DNA of 64,000 nt from Candidatus Methylomicrobium oryzae (GCF_016745425.1 NZ_JAERVK010000003.1:186001-250000), one strand, 5' to 3'; numbered from the stretch's first letter, positions 33,574-42,998 are shown. Notes: generated by a model not told the origin, from the letters alone. Translations and numbers: made by a program.

Positions 33574-34182
33574 GGATCAATAAAAGCCGGGGAAAGAACC
33601 GGGATGTTGGTTCAGAAGTATAAATAATCGATAGGTGTAGATATCGGTTTACTGAAGCGGATCGGTTTACCAAGCCTCAAGTCACCTTTGGAAACCTAAA
33701 AGCTGATTAATCTAACATAATATTGCCGTTCCCGGTTCGGTATTTGATGGTAAGAAGGGGCGAATTATGATAAATAGCGGATATTCATGGCATTAAAGCT
33801 GAGAATGAGCAGAAACTTTACTTTCTGCCTTTCAGATACCCAATTGTTTGGTTGTTGTTAGAGTGCAACAAAAAAGCTTCTACAAAGTATTTTTAGTTTA
33901 TTAGAAATTACTTTTTAGATTAGTAGAGAATAGAAAGTCTTTCCAACAACTATGTTGCAATCACGGAAATTGACCGCCGATTTTGTTGTTTTAGGCGTAC
34001 AATGATAATATTCTTTTTGCCAAAGTCATTTAAGTTTTTGTTTTTAAAGTAAAAAATATGATAAAAAAATTAACATAAAAACTTGTAATGGGAGGGTATT
34101 ATTGCTATTATTACGCCGTGGAATACGCTTTGTTGTTTCAAAGCAAAATTTTGTAAAATTACAACCTCATGAGGAGGAATAA
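33574..34182 (+). promoter_or_regulatory. AT-rich 609-base leader of the outer-membrane barrel gene
   Basis: No credible gene is seen here. The region is far richer in A and T than its neighbours, especially 33820-34160, with many poly-T and poly-A runs. It should hold the divergent promoters for thiO and the barrel gene. GGCGTACAATGATAAT near 33991 offers a -10-like TACAAT, but no matching -35 was found. A strong ribosome site, GAGGAGGAATAA, ends the leader. Its AT bias makes it a candidate target for H-NS-type silencing, a speculation. Confidence 0.4.
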
Positions 34183-35070
34183 ATGAGCAAGAAAATTTAT
34201 ACACCCTGCGCTATTGCGGCAGCGGCTTTGACTCTGGCAGGCGTTGCCGCCGCGCCGGAAGTGCAGGCCCACTCGAAAGCGGAGCGCGTTGCCGAAGCCG
34301 CAAGCAACAAAGCGGATGCTCTGGAAGCGCAATTGCAGGCGGTTCAAAACGAATTGGCCAGCCTGCGCGCCCAAGTCAACGCACCTCGAGCCGATTCCGA
34401 AAAAGTTCAAGAGCTGGATCAATGGATGCAGCAAGTTAAATCCGCACCGGTTAAGGTTGAAACCAAGGATAACATGGTTTTCTTCCGTGGCGGTTATGCA
34501 CGAAACGATCACAAACGCGACGGCGTTTCGATCTACAGCGATGTAGCCGGCAGCCAGTTGGGATTGCCAGGTCAAAACGGCGACAATGACGCTTGGTACA
34601 TCGGCGCTGGTTTTGATTTCAGCGTCAATGACGACCTGTTCGGCTTGATGGACAACACCGAAGTATTGGCCGAACTGATGTTCGAATGGAAAGAATTTGC
34701 TACTGCGACCCAGGGCAACGTTCTTGCACAGGATCCTACTTTCCTGGCCACCGGCGCTTTGGGACCAACGCGCGAAGTTAGCGTGTCTCAATTGTCTCTG
34801 ACCGCGGCTCCTAAAATCAAATTCATGAAAGGCAGTGATTTCAGACCGTGGATCATTCCGGTCGGTTTGGGTCTGCACATCATCAGCCCGCCGTCTGAAT
34901 CGATCACCGTATTCAACCCAGGCGTGATGTTTGGCGCCGGTGCTGACTACAAAGTCTGGAAAGACGTGTATGTCGGTGTCGACGGTCGTTACCATTTGAC
35001 TGGCGGTGCAGGGGACGGCGTCAATACCGACGGTTTCACCGCCGGCGGTTATGTCGGATTAGGCTTCTAA
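34183..35070 (+). CDS. Outer-membrane beta-barrel protein, unknown specificity
   Basis: A 295-residue exported protein. The signal peptide ends near VQA|HS (residue 29). Residues 35-66 form a short coiled coil (ADALEAQLQAVQNELASLRAQV), like that in trimeric porins and in some surface-layer-attached outer-membrane proteins. From about residue 90 the sequence alternates like beta strands (NMVFFRGGYAR, WYIGAGFDF, VLAELMFEWKEF) and ends with GGYVGLGF, a terminal aromatic typical of barrels recognised by BamA. It has a near-perfect ribosome site (AGGAGG) and a strong terminator, suggesting high expression. No substrate can be assigned. Confidence 0.8.
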   Translation: MSKKIYTPCAIAAAALTLAGVAAAPEVQAHSKAERVAEAASNKADALEAQLQAVQNELASLRAQVNAPRADSEKVQELDQWMQQVKSAPVKVETKDNMVFFRGGYARNDHKRDGVSIYSDVAGSQLGLPGQNGDNDAWYIGAGFDFSVNDDLFGLMDNTEVLAELMFEWKEFATATQGNVLAQDPTFLATGALGPTREVSVSQLSLTAAPKIKFMKGSDFRPWIIPVGLGLHIISPPSESITVFNPGVMFGAGADYKVWKDVYVGVDGRYHLTGGAGDGVNTDGFTAGGYVGLGF

Positions 35071-35095
35071 AAAGAGCTCTTTCCGCCGCTATCAA

Positions 35096-35127
35096 AAAAG
35101 GAGGACCGAGGTCCTCCTTTTTTTTTG
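35096..35127 (+). terminator. Rho-independent terminator after the barrel gene
   Basis: AAAAGGAGGAC pairs with GTCCTCCTTTT around the loop CGAG, followed by further T residues. It is a textbook hairpin with nine T downstream. Confidence 0.92.
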
Positions 35128-35491
35128 TCTGAAATTTTGTATCTGTCGGATACACAGGAAGGAGTGAATTCATTTGCCTTCAGTGAGGATAATCCGGGCA
35201 TTGTCTGAGGCGTAGGTTCGAACCAGAAATGTACTGAAAAGAGCCGGATTTCATCGAGCAGACCCTGATCGTCGACCGTTTGGCAATTAACTTTTTATCG
35301 GTTGAGGGGAGATCTGCCGGGCCTTTGATCGCGAATGAGAAAGCTTCGCTTTAATGGGGCTCCTTATGGAAGGTGAGAGTTTGTTGAGAATTTCTTTTAA
35401 GTTTATTGCGGGGGAACGCGTTGAGTTGGATTATCCGTCGTGTAGGTTAATCCAACTTCTTCGGGAAAAAGTTCTGGTTAGTGCTATAGGA
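35128..35491. other. 364-base gap between convergent barrel gene and fdsD
   Basis: No supported gene lies here. The only structure is the palindrome at 35425-35456 (listed separately). A plus-strand frame of 60 codons from 35354 runs antisense into fdsD and shows no protein features. Confidence 0.6.
35425..35456 (-). terminator. Palindromic terminator downstream of the fds operon
   Basis: GTTGGATTA (35425-35433) and TAATCCAAC (35448-35456) are perfect 9-base arms. The sequence resembles the TTGGATTA...TAATCCAA intergenic palindromes common in gammaproteobacteria. It lies about 35 bases past the fdsD stop and can end the operon transcript. Confidence 0.7.
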
Positions 35492-35704
35492 TCAGGAGGC
35501 CAGTTTCTGTATTGCTTTTTGTGCCAGAGGGCTTAATTCTTTGCCGTCTTGCTGGCAGTAAGCAATGATCTGGTTCTTCATTCGAGGATCCCAAGATCTT
35601 TTTATATGATTTTTAACGCCTTCGGCCGCGAGTTCCTTATCGCTTTCCGAATTGAAGAAATCGCTAATATCGTTAGCCATTTTGATCAGTTTTTCGATGT
35701 GCAT
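35492..35704 (-). CDS. fdsD: NAD-dependent formate dehydrogenase, delta subunit
   Basis: Small accessory subunit of soluble molybdenum formate dehydrogenase, needed for assembly or stability of FdsABG in known systems. The 70 residues show the family pattern: EKLIKMANDISDFF, then AAEGVKNHIKRSWDPRMKNQI, and a Pro-Leu-rich tail. It is the last gene of the operon, 10 bases after fdhD, and a palindromic terminator follows. Confidence 0.9.
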   Translation of the reverse strand: MHIEKLIKMANDISDFFNSESDKELAAEGVKNHIKRSWDPRMKNQIIAYCQQDGKELSPLAQKAIQKLAS

Positions 35705-35714
35705 TGCTCAATTA

Positions 35715-36575
35715 TCAGGTAATCAGGGTAGGATAAATGGTATGGGTCAGCCGTTCGGGGCGACTGTAGACGACGTGCTGATCATCCCGGGCGAAACCGA
35801 CGAGGGTCATGCCGGCTTCTTCGGCAAGGCGAATGGCCAATCCGGTCGGTGCGGACATGGTTGCCAGCAGAGTAATGCCGACGCTGGCGGCCTTTTGTAC
35901 CAATTCGTAGCTGGCCCGACTGGTCATGAGCAGGAATCCGGAAGCCGGGTTTTTGCCGAGACGCAATAACAAGCCGATCAATTTGTCGAGTGCGTTGTGG
36001 CGGCCGACATCTTCGCGAAGGTATTGGATACCTTGTCCCGGCAAAATCCATGCGGCCGCATGCACTGCACCGGTCAGTTGATTCAGTGTTTGTTGCTGGC
36101 GAATTTCGTTCAGTGCTGCGAACAGTTCGCCAGCGGCCAATTGCAAATCGCCGCCGACCATTTTGGTGTCACGCACCGCCTGTTGCAAGGTCGTCGCGCC
36201 GCAGAGTCCGCAGCCGGTCCGGCCGGTCAGATTGCGTCCTTTGTCGGCTAGATTGGCAAAACGTGCTTCGGGAATTTTAATGCGTGCTTCTATTCCATTC
36301 GAACGGTTATAGACATGAATCGACAGCAGTTCGGCAGGATCTTGGATGATGCCTTCAGTTATGCTGAATCCGAGCGCAAAATCCTCGATATTAGCCGGCG
36401 TCATCAGCATCACTACATGCGGCTGGCCGTTGTAAACCAGCGACACCGGCACTTCTTCGGCAATATAATCCTGCTGGATGCTGTGCTGCTGGCCGCGCCA
36501 GCGCTCGACCCGGCTTTGCTGGTAACTCGGCCAGCCCAGCTCGGGCGAAAGCGGCTGCATCACGACATTGGCCAT
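35715..36575 (-). CDS. fdhD: Formate dehydrogenase accessory sulfurtransferase FdhD (FdsC)
   Basis: Passes sulfur from the cysteine desulfurase IscS to the molybdenum cofactor so that formate dehydrogenase becomes active. ATG 36575, two bases after the fdsA stop and preceded by AAGGGA, gives 286 residues; an upstream ATG inside fdsA (36638) is unlikely. The active CxxC is Cys122-Gly-Leu-Cys125 within TGCGLCG. EEVPVSLVYNG, EDFALGFSITEGI and EDVGRHNALDKLIG are further hallmarks. Its place between fdsA and fdsD equals fdsC in Cupriavidus-type fdsGBACD operons. Confidence 0.95.
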   Translation of the reverse strand: MANVVMQPLSPELGWPSYQQSRVERWRGQQHSIQQDYIAEEVPVSLVYNGQPHVVMLMTPANIEDFALGFSITEGIIQDPAELLSIHVYNRSNGIEARIKIPEARFANLADKGRNLTGRTGCGLCGATTLQQAVRDTKMVGGDLQLAAGELFAALNEIRQQQTLNQLTGAVHAAAWILPGQGIQYLREDVGRHNALDKLIGLLLRLGKNPASGFLLMTSRASYELVQKAASVGITLLATMSAPTGLAIRLAEEAGMTLVGFARDDQHVVYSRPERLTHTIYPTLIT

Positions 36576-36577
36576 GC

Positions 36578-39418
36578 TTATCCCTTGGCGAGCAGTTCCA
36601 GTTGTTCTTCGGAAAATGCCTGATAGTTTTGCTGCCATTCCGAAGTCTGGCTGACTTTGGTGACCTGCACGGCGGTGACTTTGTATTCGGGGCAGTTGGT
36701 TGCCCAGTCCGAATTGTCGGTCGTGATTACGTTTGCGCCAGATTCCGGGAAGTGGAAAGTCGTGTAAACGACGCCCGGCTGAACACGGTCGGTAATCAGC
36801 GCTCTCAGCACAGTTTCACCGGAACGGCTCTTGACGCCGACCCAGTCGCCGTCCTTCAGGCCGCGGTCTTCCGCATCATGAGGATGGATTTCGAGACGGT
36901 CCTCGGCATGCCAGGCTACATTACCGGTGCGACGGGTTTGTGCGCCGACGTTGTATTGCGACAAGATCCGGCCGGTGGTCAGGATTAACGGGAACATCCG
37001 GGTCGTGCGTTCGTGCGTCGCGATGTATTCGGTCAGCATGAACAAGCCCTTGCCGTTATCGCGCATGAATTGATGTTCGTGCATGGTCGGTGTGCCTTCC
37101 GGCGCGGCCTCGTTGCACGGCCACTGAACGCTGCCGAGGCTGTCGATTTTATCGTAACTGACACCGGTAAAGGTTGGCGTCAACCGGGCGATTTCATCCA
37201 TGATTTCGGATGGATGGCTGTAGTTCATCGGATAGCCCATCGCATTTGCCAGCATCTGGGTGATTTGCCAGTCTTCATAACCTGCGAGCGGCGCCATGAC
37301 CTTGCGTACCGGCGAGATCCGGCGTTCGGCATTCGTGAAGGTTCCGTTTTTCTCGAGGAAAGAGGAGCCGGGCAGAAATACATGCGCGAATTTCGCAGTT
37401 TCATTTAGAAACAGATCCTGCACGATGATGCATTCCATCGATTCCAGCGCATGATGCACGTGTTGGATGTCCGGATCCGATTGCGCGATATCTTCGCCTT
37501 CGACGTACAGGCCTTTAAAACTTCCGTCGCCGGCCGCATCGAACATGTTTGGAATGCGCAGACCGGGCTCGCCTTGCAGCGGGACGCCCCAGTTTTGTTC
37601 GAACAGCTTGCGTGTCGCATCGTCCGAAACATGGCGGTAACCGGGGAATTCGTGCGGGAACGAGCCCATGTCGCAGGAGCCCTGCACGTTGTTTTGGCCG
37701 CGCAGCGGATTCACGCCGACGCCTTCGCGTCCGAGGTTGCCGGTTGCCATTGCGATGTTCGCGATGCCGATCACGGTTGTTGAGCCCTGGCTGTGCTCGG
37801 TGACGCCGAGGCCGTAGTAGATCGCAGCATTTCCTGCATTCGCATAAAGACGAGCGGCGGCGCGGATTTCGCTGGCCGGTACGCCGGTCACTGCTTCGGC
37901 CGCTTCGGGGGCATGACGTTCGTCGGCAATAAAGCGGCGCCATTTGTTGAACGACTCGAGATCGCAACGTCCCTCGATAAAGGCTTCATCGATGAAGCCT
38001 TCGGTGACCACGACGTGCGCAAGCGCATTGATCAGAGCGACGTTGGTGCCCGGACGCAGTTTCAAATGGTGCGAAGCCTTGACATGCGGCGATTTAACCA
38101 GATCGATCTCGCGCGGATCGACTACGATCAGCTTCGCGCCTTGGCGCAGGCGTTTTTTCATCTGCGAGCCGAATACCGGATGGCCGTCGGTGGGGTTCGC
38201 ACCGATTACCATGATCACATCGGCCTTCATTACCGAGTCGAAGTTTTGAGTGCCGGACGATTCGCCGAAAGTCTGCTTCAGCCCGTAACCGGTCGGGGAG
38301 TGGCAGACGCGTGCACAGGTGTCGACATTGTTGTTGCCGAAGCCGGCACGGATCAGTTTCTGTACCAAATAGGTTTCTTCGTTCGTGCAGCGCGACGAAG
38401 TGATGCCGCCGATTGAATCGCGGCCGTATTTAGCCTGGATCCGTTTCAGCTCGGAGGCGGCATAGCTGATCGCTTCTTCCCAGCTGACTTCCTGCCAATG
38501 GTCCTTGATGCTCTTGCGGATCATCGGTTTAGTGATCCGGTCCTTATGAGTCGCATAGCCGAATGCGAAACGGCCCTTCACGCAAGAATGGCCATGGTTG
38601 GCCTTGCCGTCTTTGTGCGGTACCATCCGGACTACCTGATCGCCTTTCATTTCGGCGCGGAACGAACAGCCAACCCCGCAATAGGCGCAAGTGGTTACGA
38701 TCGCATGTTCTGGTGTGCCGTGTTCGATCACCGATTTTTCGATTAGCGTCGCGGTAGGGCAGGCCTGGACGCAGGCGCCGCAGGAGACGCATTCGGAATC
38801 CATGAAAGACTGGTTCTGGCTAGGTGAAATTTTCGAGGCAAAGCCGCGGCCGTCGATCGTTAGCGCGAAGGTCCCTTGAGTTTCTTCACAGGCACGCACG
38901 CAGCGCGAACAGACGATACATTTGCTCGGATCGAATGTAAAGTACGGGTTGCTTTGATCCTTGACTGCGCCCAGATGGTTTTCGCCGGCAGGATTATAGC
39001 GTACTTCGCGGAGGCCGACCGCCCCGGCCATGTCCTGCAGTTCGCAGTCGCCGTTCGCGGCGCAGGTCAGGCAGTCGAGCGGATGATCCGAAATGTAGAG
39101 TTCCATGACGCCGCGGCGCACATCGGCCAGTTTTTTATTCTGGGTCGTGACGACCATGCCTTCGGCGACCGGCGTGGTGCAGGAGGCGGGCATGCCGCGC
39201 ATGCCTTTGACTTCGACCACGCACAAGCGGCAGGAGCCGAACGGCTCGATGCTGTCGGTCGCGCACAGCTTCGGAATATCGATGCCGATGCTGGCCGCTG
39301 CGCGCAGAACCGATGTGCCGGCAGGTGCAGTGACCTGAAATCCGTCGATTTCCAGATTGACCAGTTGATCGGATTGTCTGGCTGGGGTGCCGAAATCTTT
39401 TTCTTTATCGAGCGACAT
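36578..39418 (-). CDS. fdsA: NAD-dependent formate dehydrogenase, alpha (molybdenum) subunit
   Basis: Catalytic subunit oxidising formate to CO2, the last step of C1 oxidation. The 946 residues hold, in order: a ferredoxin-like [2Fe-2S] domain (Cys52, 63, 66, 80); a His/Cys [4Fe-4S] site (His112, Cys116, 119, 125); two [4Fe-4S] sites (Cys167/170/173/177 and 210/213/216/220); a further [4Fe-4S] site next to the cofactor (Cys244/247/251/279); and the bis-MGD domain with active-site Cys372 in RVCHSPT. Cysteine rather than selenocysteine is encoded. The metal is probably molybdenum, since FdhD and MobA are encoded nearby, though tungsten cannot be ruled out. All cluster ligands are intact. Confidence 0.97.
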   Translation of the reverse strand: MSLDKEKDFGTPARQSDQLVNLEIDGFQVTAPAGTSVLRAAASIGIDIPKLCATDSIEPFGSCRLCVVEVKGMRGMPASCTTPVAEGMVVTTQNKKLADVRRGVMELYISDHPLDCLTCAANGDCELQDMAGAVGLREVRYNPAGENHLGAVKDQSNPYFTFDPSKCIVCSRCVRACEETQGTFALTIDGRGFASKISPSQNQSFMDSECVSCGACVQACPTATLIEKSVIEHGTPEHAIVTTCAYCGVGCSFRAEMKGDQVVRMVPHKDGKANHGHSCVKGRFAFGYATHKDRITKPMIRKSIKDHWQEVSWEEAISYAASELKRIQAKYGRDSIGGITSSRCTNEETYLVQKLIRAGFGNNNVDTCARVCHSPTGYGLKQTFGESSGTQNFDSVMKADVIMVIGANPTDGHPVFGSQMKKRLRQGAKLIVVDPREIDLVKSPHVKASHHLKLRPGTNVALINALAHVVVTEGFIDEAFIEGRCDLESFNKWRRFIADERHAPEAAEAVTGVPASEIRAAARLYANAGNAAIYYGLGVTEHSQGSTTVIGIANIAMATGNLGREGVGVNPLRGQNNVQGSCDMGSFPHEFPGYRHVSDDATRKLFEQNWGVPLQGEPGLRIPNMFDAAGDGSFKGLYVEGEDIAQSDPDIQHVHHALESMECIIVQDLFLNETAKFAHVFLPGSSFLEKNGTFTNAERRISPVRKVMAPLAGYEDWQITQMLANAMGYPMNYSHPSEIMDEIARLTPTFTGVSYDKIDSLGSVQWPCNEAAPEGTPTMHEHQFMRDNGKGLFMLTEYIATHERTTRMFPLILTTGRILSQYNVGAQTRRTGNVAWHAEDRLEIHPHDAEDRGLKDGDWVGVKSRSGETVLRALITDRVQPGVVYTTFHFPESGANVITTDNSDWATNCPEYKVTAVQVTKVSQTSEWQQNYQAFSEEQLELLAKG

Positions 39419-39451
39419 AGCGAATACCTCTTATTATCAGGCGGCGTCTTA

Positions 39452-41005
39452 TTAGGCGGCGTCGGCTTGGCCGGCGATACCGAAATCTTGCGGGAAATGG
39501 TTCAGGGCACTGAGTACCGGATAAGGCGTCATGCCCCCCAGAGCGCACAGGGAGCCGTTAAGCAACGTATTGCAGAGATCGCGCAGCAGAGGCACATTCT
39601 TTGCAAGATCGCGTCCTTCGATGATGTCGCTGATCACTTCGACGCCCCGGGTTGAGCCGATCCGGCACGGCGTGCATTTGCCGCACGATTCGATCTTGCA
39701 GAATTCCATGCTGTAGCGCGCCATTTCGGCCATGTCGACCGTATCGTCGAACGCGATTACCCCGCCGTGGCCGAGCACGGCCCAAATCGCCGCGAACGCT
39801 TCATAGTCGAGCGGAGTGTCGAATTGCGATTCGGGCAGGAAGGCGCCCAGAGGTCCGCCGACCTGAACGGCTTTAATCGGGTGCCCGCTCGCCGAGCCGC
39901 CGCCGAAATCGTAGAGCAGTTCGCGCAGCGTCATCCCGAACGCAATTTCGACCAGTCCCGGGTGTTTGATATTGCCGGCCAGTTGTAACGGCAGCGTGCC
40001 GCGTGAGCGGCCCATTCCGTAGTCACGGTAGTAGTTGCCACCCTTGTCCAGAATGATCGGCACCGAGGCCAACGAAATGACGTTGTTCACGATAGTCGGC
40101 TTGCCGAACAGGCCACTGATCGCCGGCAGGGGCGGTTTGAAGCGGACCAGGCCGCGCTTGCCCTCGAGGCTTTCCATCAGCGATGTCTCTTCGCCGCAGA
40201 TGTAAGCGCCCGCGCCGAGGCGTACTTCCAGGTCGAATTTTTTACCGCTGCCCAGAATATTGTCGCCGAGGTAGCCTGCCTCGTAAGCTTTGGAGATCGC
40301 CGCATTCAACGCCTTATGAGCATGCGGATATTCAACGCGCAGGTAGATATAGCCCTGGGTTGCGCCGACCGCGATACCGGCGATCGTCATGCCTTCGATC
40401 AGGACGAACGGGTCGCCTTCCATCACCATTCGGTCGGAATAGGTGCCCGAATCGCCTTCATCCGCATTGCAAATGATGTATTTTTGCTCGGACGGAGTGT
40501 TCAGCACCGTGTTCCATTTGATTCCGGTCGGAAACGCCGCGCCGCCGCGGCCGCGCAGGCCCGAATCGGTGACTTGCTTGACGATGTCCGCGCCGGACAT
40601 GGCGAGCGCGTTTTTAAGGCCGCGGTAGCCTTCGTGAGCGAGGTAATCGTCGAGGCTCACCGGGTCGGTAATTCCAACGCGTGCGAACGTCAAGCGCTGT
40701 TGAGCTTTTAGATAAGGGAGTTCTTCGATCAGGCCCAGTGCGAGGGAATGATTGCCGCCGTTCAGAAAATCGGCATCGAATAATCCGGCGACGTCTTTGG
40801 CTTGCACCGGCCCGTAAGCCATCCGTCCTTTAGTGACCGCAACTTCGACTAAGGGTTCCAGCCAGAAAAGCCCGCGCGAGCCGTTGCGGACTAATTCAAT
40901 CTGAATGCCGCGTTTCACGGCTTCTTGTACGACGGCCGCCGCAACGCGGTCTGCGCCCAATGAAACGGCAGCTGCATCACCCGGAATATAAATTTTGTGA
41001 ATCAT
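39452..41005 (-). CDS. fdsB: NAD-dependent formate dehydrogenase, beta (flavoprotein) subunit
   Basis: Passes electrons from FdsA to NAD+. The 517 residues resemble the NuoF (complex I 51 kDa) family: an N-terminal thioredoxin-like segment, then the FMN/NAD site LRGRGGAAFPTGIKW, NADEGDSGTYSDR, GAGAYICGEETSLMESLEG, and the [4Fe-4S] ligands in ESCGKCTPCRIGS with the fourth cysteine in LCALGGMTP. Its start overlaps the fdsG stop by four bases (ATGA), and a 33-base gap precedes fdsA. Confidence 0.96.
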   Translation of the reverse strand: MIHKIYIPGDAAAVSLGADRVAAAVVQEAVKRGIQIELVRNGSRGLFWLEPLVEVAVTKGRMAYGPVQAKDVAGLFDADFLNGGNHSLALGLIEELPYLKAQQRLTFARVGITDPVSLDDYLAHEGYRGLKNALAMSGADIVKQVTDSGLRGRGGAAFPTGIKWNTVLNTPSEQKYIICNADEGDSGTYSDRMVMEGDPFVLIEGMTIAGIAVGATQGYIYLRVEYPHAHKALNAAISKAYEAGYLGDNILGSGKKFDLEVRLGAGAYICGEETSLMESLEGKRGLVRFKPPLPAISGLFGKPTIVNNVISLASVPIILDKGGNYYRDYGMGRSRGTLPLQLAGNIKHPGLVEIAFGMTLRELLYDFGGGSASGHPIKAVQVGGPLGAFLPESQFDTPLDYEAFAAIWAVLGHGGVIAFDDTVDMAEMARYSMEFCKIESCGKCTPCRIGSTRGVEVISDIIEGRDLAKNVPLLRDLCNTLLNGSLCALGGMTPYPVLSALNHFPQDFGIAGQADAA

Positions 41006-41478
41006 GCAGATGCCTCCTCAGGCTTGATTACGCAGTCGAACAAGTCCGCACTGACGCGTCCGTAAAGCTGCTCGCCGATCTGCATCGACGGCGAGGCGGC
41101 GCAAAGCCCCAAGCAATAGACAGGCTCCAGCGAGAAAGCGCCGTCCGCGGTGGTTTCGTGATAATCGATACCCAGTCTGTTTTTGACATGCGCCTCCAGT
41201 TGCTTGCCTCCCATCGCCTGGCATGATTCGGCACGACAAATGTGGACGGTGGTTTTTCCGGGCGGTGTCTCGCGAAAATAGTGGTAAAAACTGATGACCC
41301 CGTGCACTTCGGCGCGGGATAGATTCAACGCCTTAGCGATGTCGGGAATAGTGGCGGCCGGGATATAACCGAGCTTGTCCTGGATGCCGTGCAGGATCGG
41401 TAACAGCGCGCCGGGGAGGTCTTTCAGCTTGGCGATGATATCTTGCACTTCGGCATGGCTAGCGCCGGATTCAGTCAT
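41002..41478 (-). CDS. fdsG: NAD-dependent formate dehydrogenase, gamma subunit
   Basis: NuoE-like [2Fe-2S] subunit that pairs with FdsB. ATG 41478, with AGAGA before it, gives 158 residues; an ATG 19 codons upstream gives an atypical extension. The four cluster cysteines lie in ICRAESCQAMGG and YCLGLCAASP. LPILHGIQDKLGYIP and VHGVISFYHYF are standard NuoE-fold segments. It is the first gene of the fds operon, so the operon promoter should lie in the 338 bases upstream. Confidence 0.95.
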   Translation of the reverse strand: MTESGASHAEVQDIIAKLKDLPGALLPILHGIQDKLGYIPAATIPDIAKALNLSRAEVHGVISFYHYFRETPPGKTTVHICRAESCQAMGGKQLEAHVKNRLGIDYHETTADGAFSLEPVYCLGLCAASPSMQIGEQLYGRVSADLFDCVIKPEEASA

Positions 41479-41816
41479 GTTTGTCTCTCTGGCTAAAAAA
41501 TTAGAACAATCGAAGGGATTTTTCGCGTTGTTCATAAGTGGTCCACCCAGATTAACACAATTGAATTTCGAAGTAAAAAGATCATAAAAGTGACAAAAAA
41601 TTATGTTATTGAAATTTCAATATTGTAAAAAGAGCAGAAATAATCAATTTGATGGTTGAGCATAAATAAAAGTTTCGGATAAGAAATGAAGCGGGCGAAC
41701 CGGGGGCAGTACCGTTAAGGCAGAGGGGGAATTGCCGAATGAACGGACGCAACATTTCTGCTTCAAGATATAAGAAGAACTGTCATGCAAGGCGTTTTCA
41801 GAAATACAGCGGGCGT
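41479..41816 (-). promoter_or_regulatory. Upstream region of the fds operon, AT-rich with a perfect palindrome
   Basis: These 338 bases separate the aminotransferase stop from fdsG. The part at 41540-41700 is AT-rich and probably holds the fds promoter. ATTGAAATTTCAAT (41608-41621) is a perfect 14-base palindrome, 130-143 bases upstream of the fdsG start, and could be a regulator site. No clear sigma-70 or sigma-54 element was identified. Confidence 0.4.
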
Positions 41817-42998
41817 TTACATCGTCAATCGTCGAATCCCGTTGATCAACCTGCTGATGGCGGCATCGAGTTGCGTTTGATCCAGCATGCCGTACGAAAT
41901 ACGCAGACAGGGATTGTCGGCCAATCCGAACGCGCTGCCTGGAATGGCGGCGACTTTGAAGTCGTCGATCAGCATTCTCGCCAATTCGAGGTCGTTTTTT
42001 CCGGTATCGATCTTGAGCAGCAGATAGAAGGCGCCTTCGGGCTCCGGGATTTCGCACAAGCCCTTCAGCGGCTGCAACCGGGCGATCACCTGTTCGCGTT
42101 TCGCAGCCAGCTCCGGCAGGCGGTTTTTGCAATAATCGGCGCCGGTTCTTAACGCGCCGGCGGCGGCGATCTGATTGACCAGCGGCGGACAGATCAGGTT
42201 GGTATCTTGGATTTTCAGCAGCGATGGTGTTAAGGCTTCGGGATAGGCCATGTAGCCGATCCGCCAGCTTGCAAAGCCGTAGGCTTTCGAGAGCGAGTAG
42301 AGCGAAATCGTATGCGGCGCGGCGCCGGGCAGCGAGCCCGGCGAGAAATGCCGGGCTTCGCCATAGGTAAAATATTCGTAGGCTTCGTCGCTGATGTGGT
42401 ACAGCCCGTATGCGCGGCACAGCGCGTTGACGGCGCGCAGCGCGGCTTCGGGATAGACCGCGCCGCTCGGGTTGTTCGGCGAAATGGTGACGATCGCGCG
42501 GGTTTTTTCGTTGATCGCTGCACGCAGGCCAGTGACGTCGAGCTGATAGGCGCTGTCGGTCGGTACGCCAACCGGAAGGCACCCCAGCATGCGGATTGCC
42601 ATTTCCTGGTTGAAATAATAGGGCAGGGGCAGAATGATTTCATCGCCGGGATCGGCGATCGCAAGCAGTACGTTCAGAAACGCCATGTTCGAGCCCGCGG
42701 TAATCATCACGCCTGTGCCGGTGTCCGTATCGATTCCGTTTTCCCGGCGCAGCTTGTCCCGGAGCAAGTCTAAAAGCGGCGAATAACCGAATGCCGAACC
42801 GTAAAGGTGCTGCTCGGCTTGCCTGCCGAAATCGCGAATCGCGTCGAGGGCCGAGTCGGGCGGCGGATAGGAAACCATACCCTGGCCGAGCGAAAGCGTG
42901 CCGGGATTGTCGCGGGTCCAGGCGCCGACGACAGGAATGATCGGCGATTGCACGGCGGCAATACGCCGGCTCGGGTCCGGGTGTGCATGTAGTTCCAT
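41817..42998 (-). CDS. Class I/II PLP-dependent aminotransferase
   Basis: A fold-type I aminotransferase of 393 residues from ATG 42998 (399 if the ATG at 43016 is used). The PLP lysine lies in YSLSKAYGFASWRIGY; the cofactor-binding SPNNPSG and SDEAYEYF segments and the C-terminal substrate arginine region CLRISYGM are present. Overall it looks like the aspartate/aromatic/methionine aminotransferase group; the amino acid used cannot be told. It sits between mobA and the fds operon on the same strand, but the gaps (over 220 and 330 bases) suggest separate units. Confidence 0.85.
   Translation of the reverse strand: MELHAHPDPSRRIAAVQSPIIPVVGAWTRDNPGTLSLGQGMVSYPPPDSALDAIRDFGRQAEQHLYGSAFGYSPLLDLLRDKLRRENGIDTDTGTGVMITAGSNMAFLNVLLAIADPGDEIILPLPYYFNQEMAIRMLGCLPVGVPTDSAYQLDVTGLRAAINEKTRAIVTISPNNPSGAVYPEAALRAVNALCRAYGLYHISDEAYEYFTYGEARHFSPGSLPGAAPHTISLYSLSKAYGFASWRIGYMAYPEALTPSLLKIQDTNLICPPLVNQIAAAGALRTGADYCKNRLPELAAKREQVIARLQPLKGLCEIPEPEGAFYLLLKIDTGKNDLELARMLIDDFKVAAIPGSAFGLADNPCLRISYGMLDQTQLDAAISRLINGIRRLTM

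Noticed and set aside
35354-35536. A 60-codon plus-strand frame near fdsD
   Set aside because: It overlaps fdsD in antisense and lacks motifs or a convincing ribosome site.
35715-36638. The idea that fdhD inside the fds operon is an unusual insertion
   Set aside because: FdsC of Cupriavidus-type operons is an FdhD homolog at the same position, so this order is normal.
41644-42582. A 312-codon minus frame overlapping the aminotransferase
   Set aside because: It is an off-frame reading of the same strand; the aminotransferase frame carries all PLP motifs.
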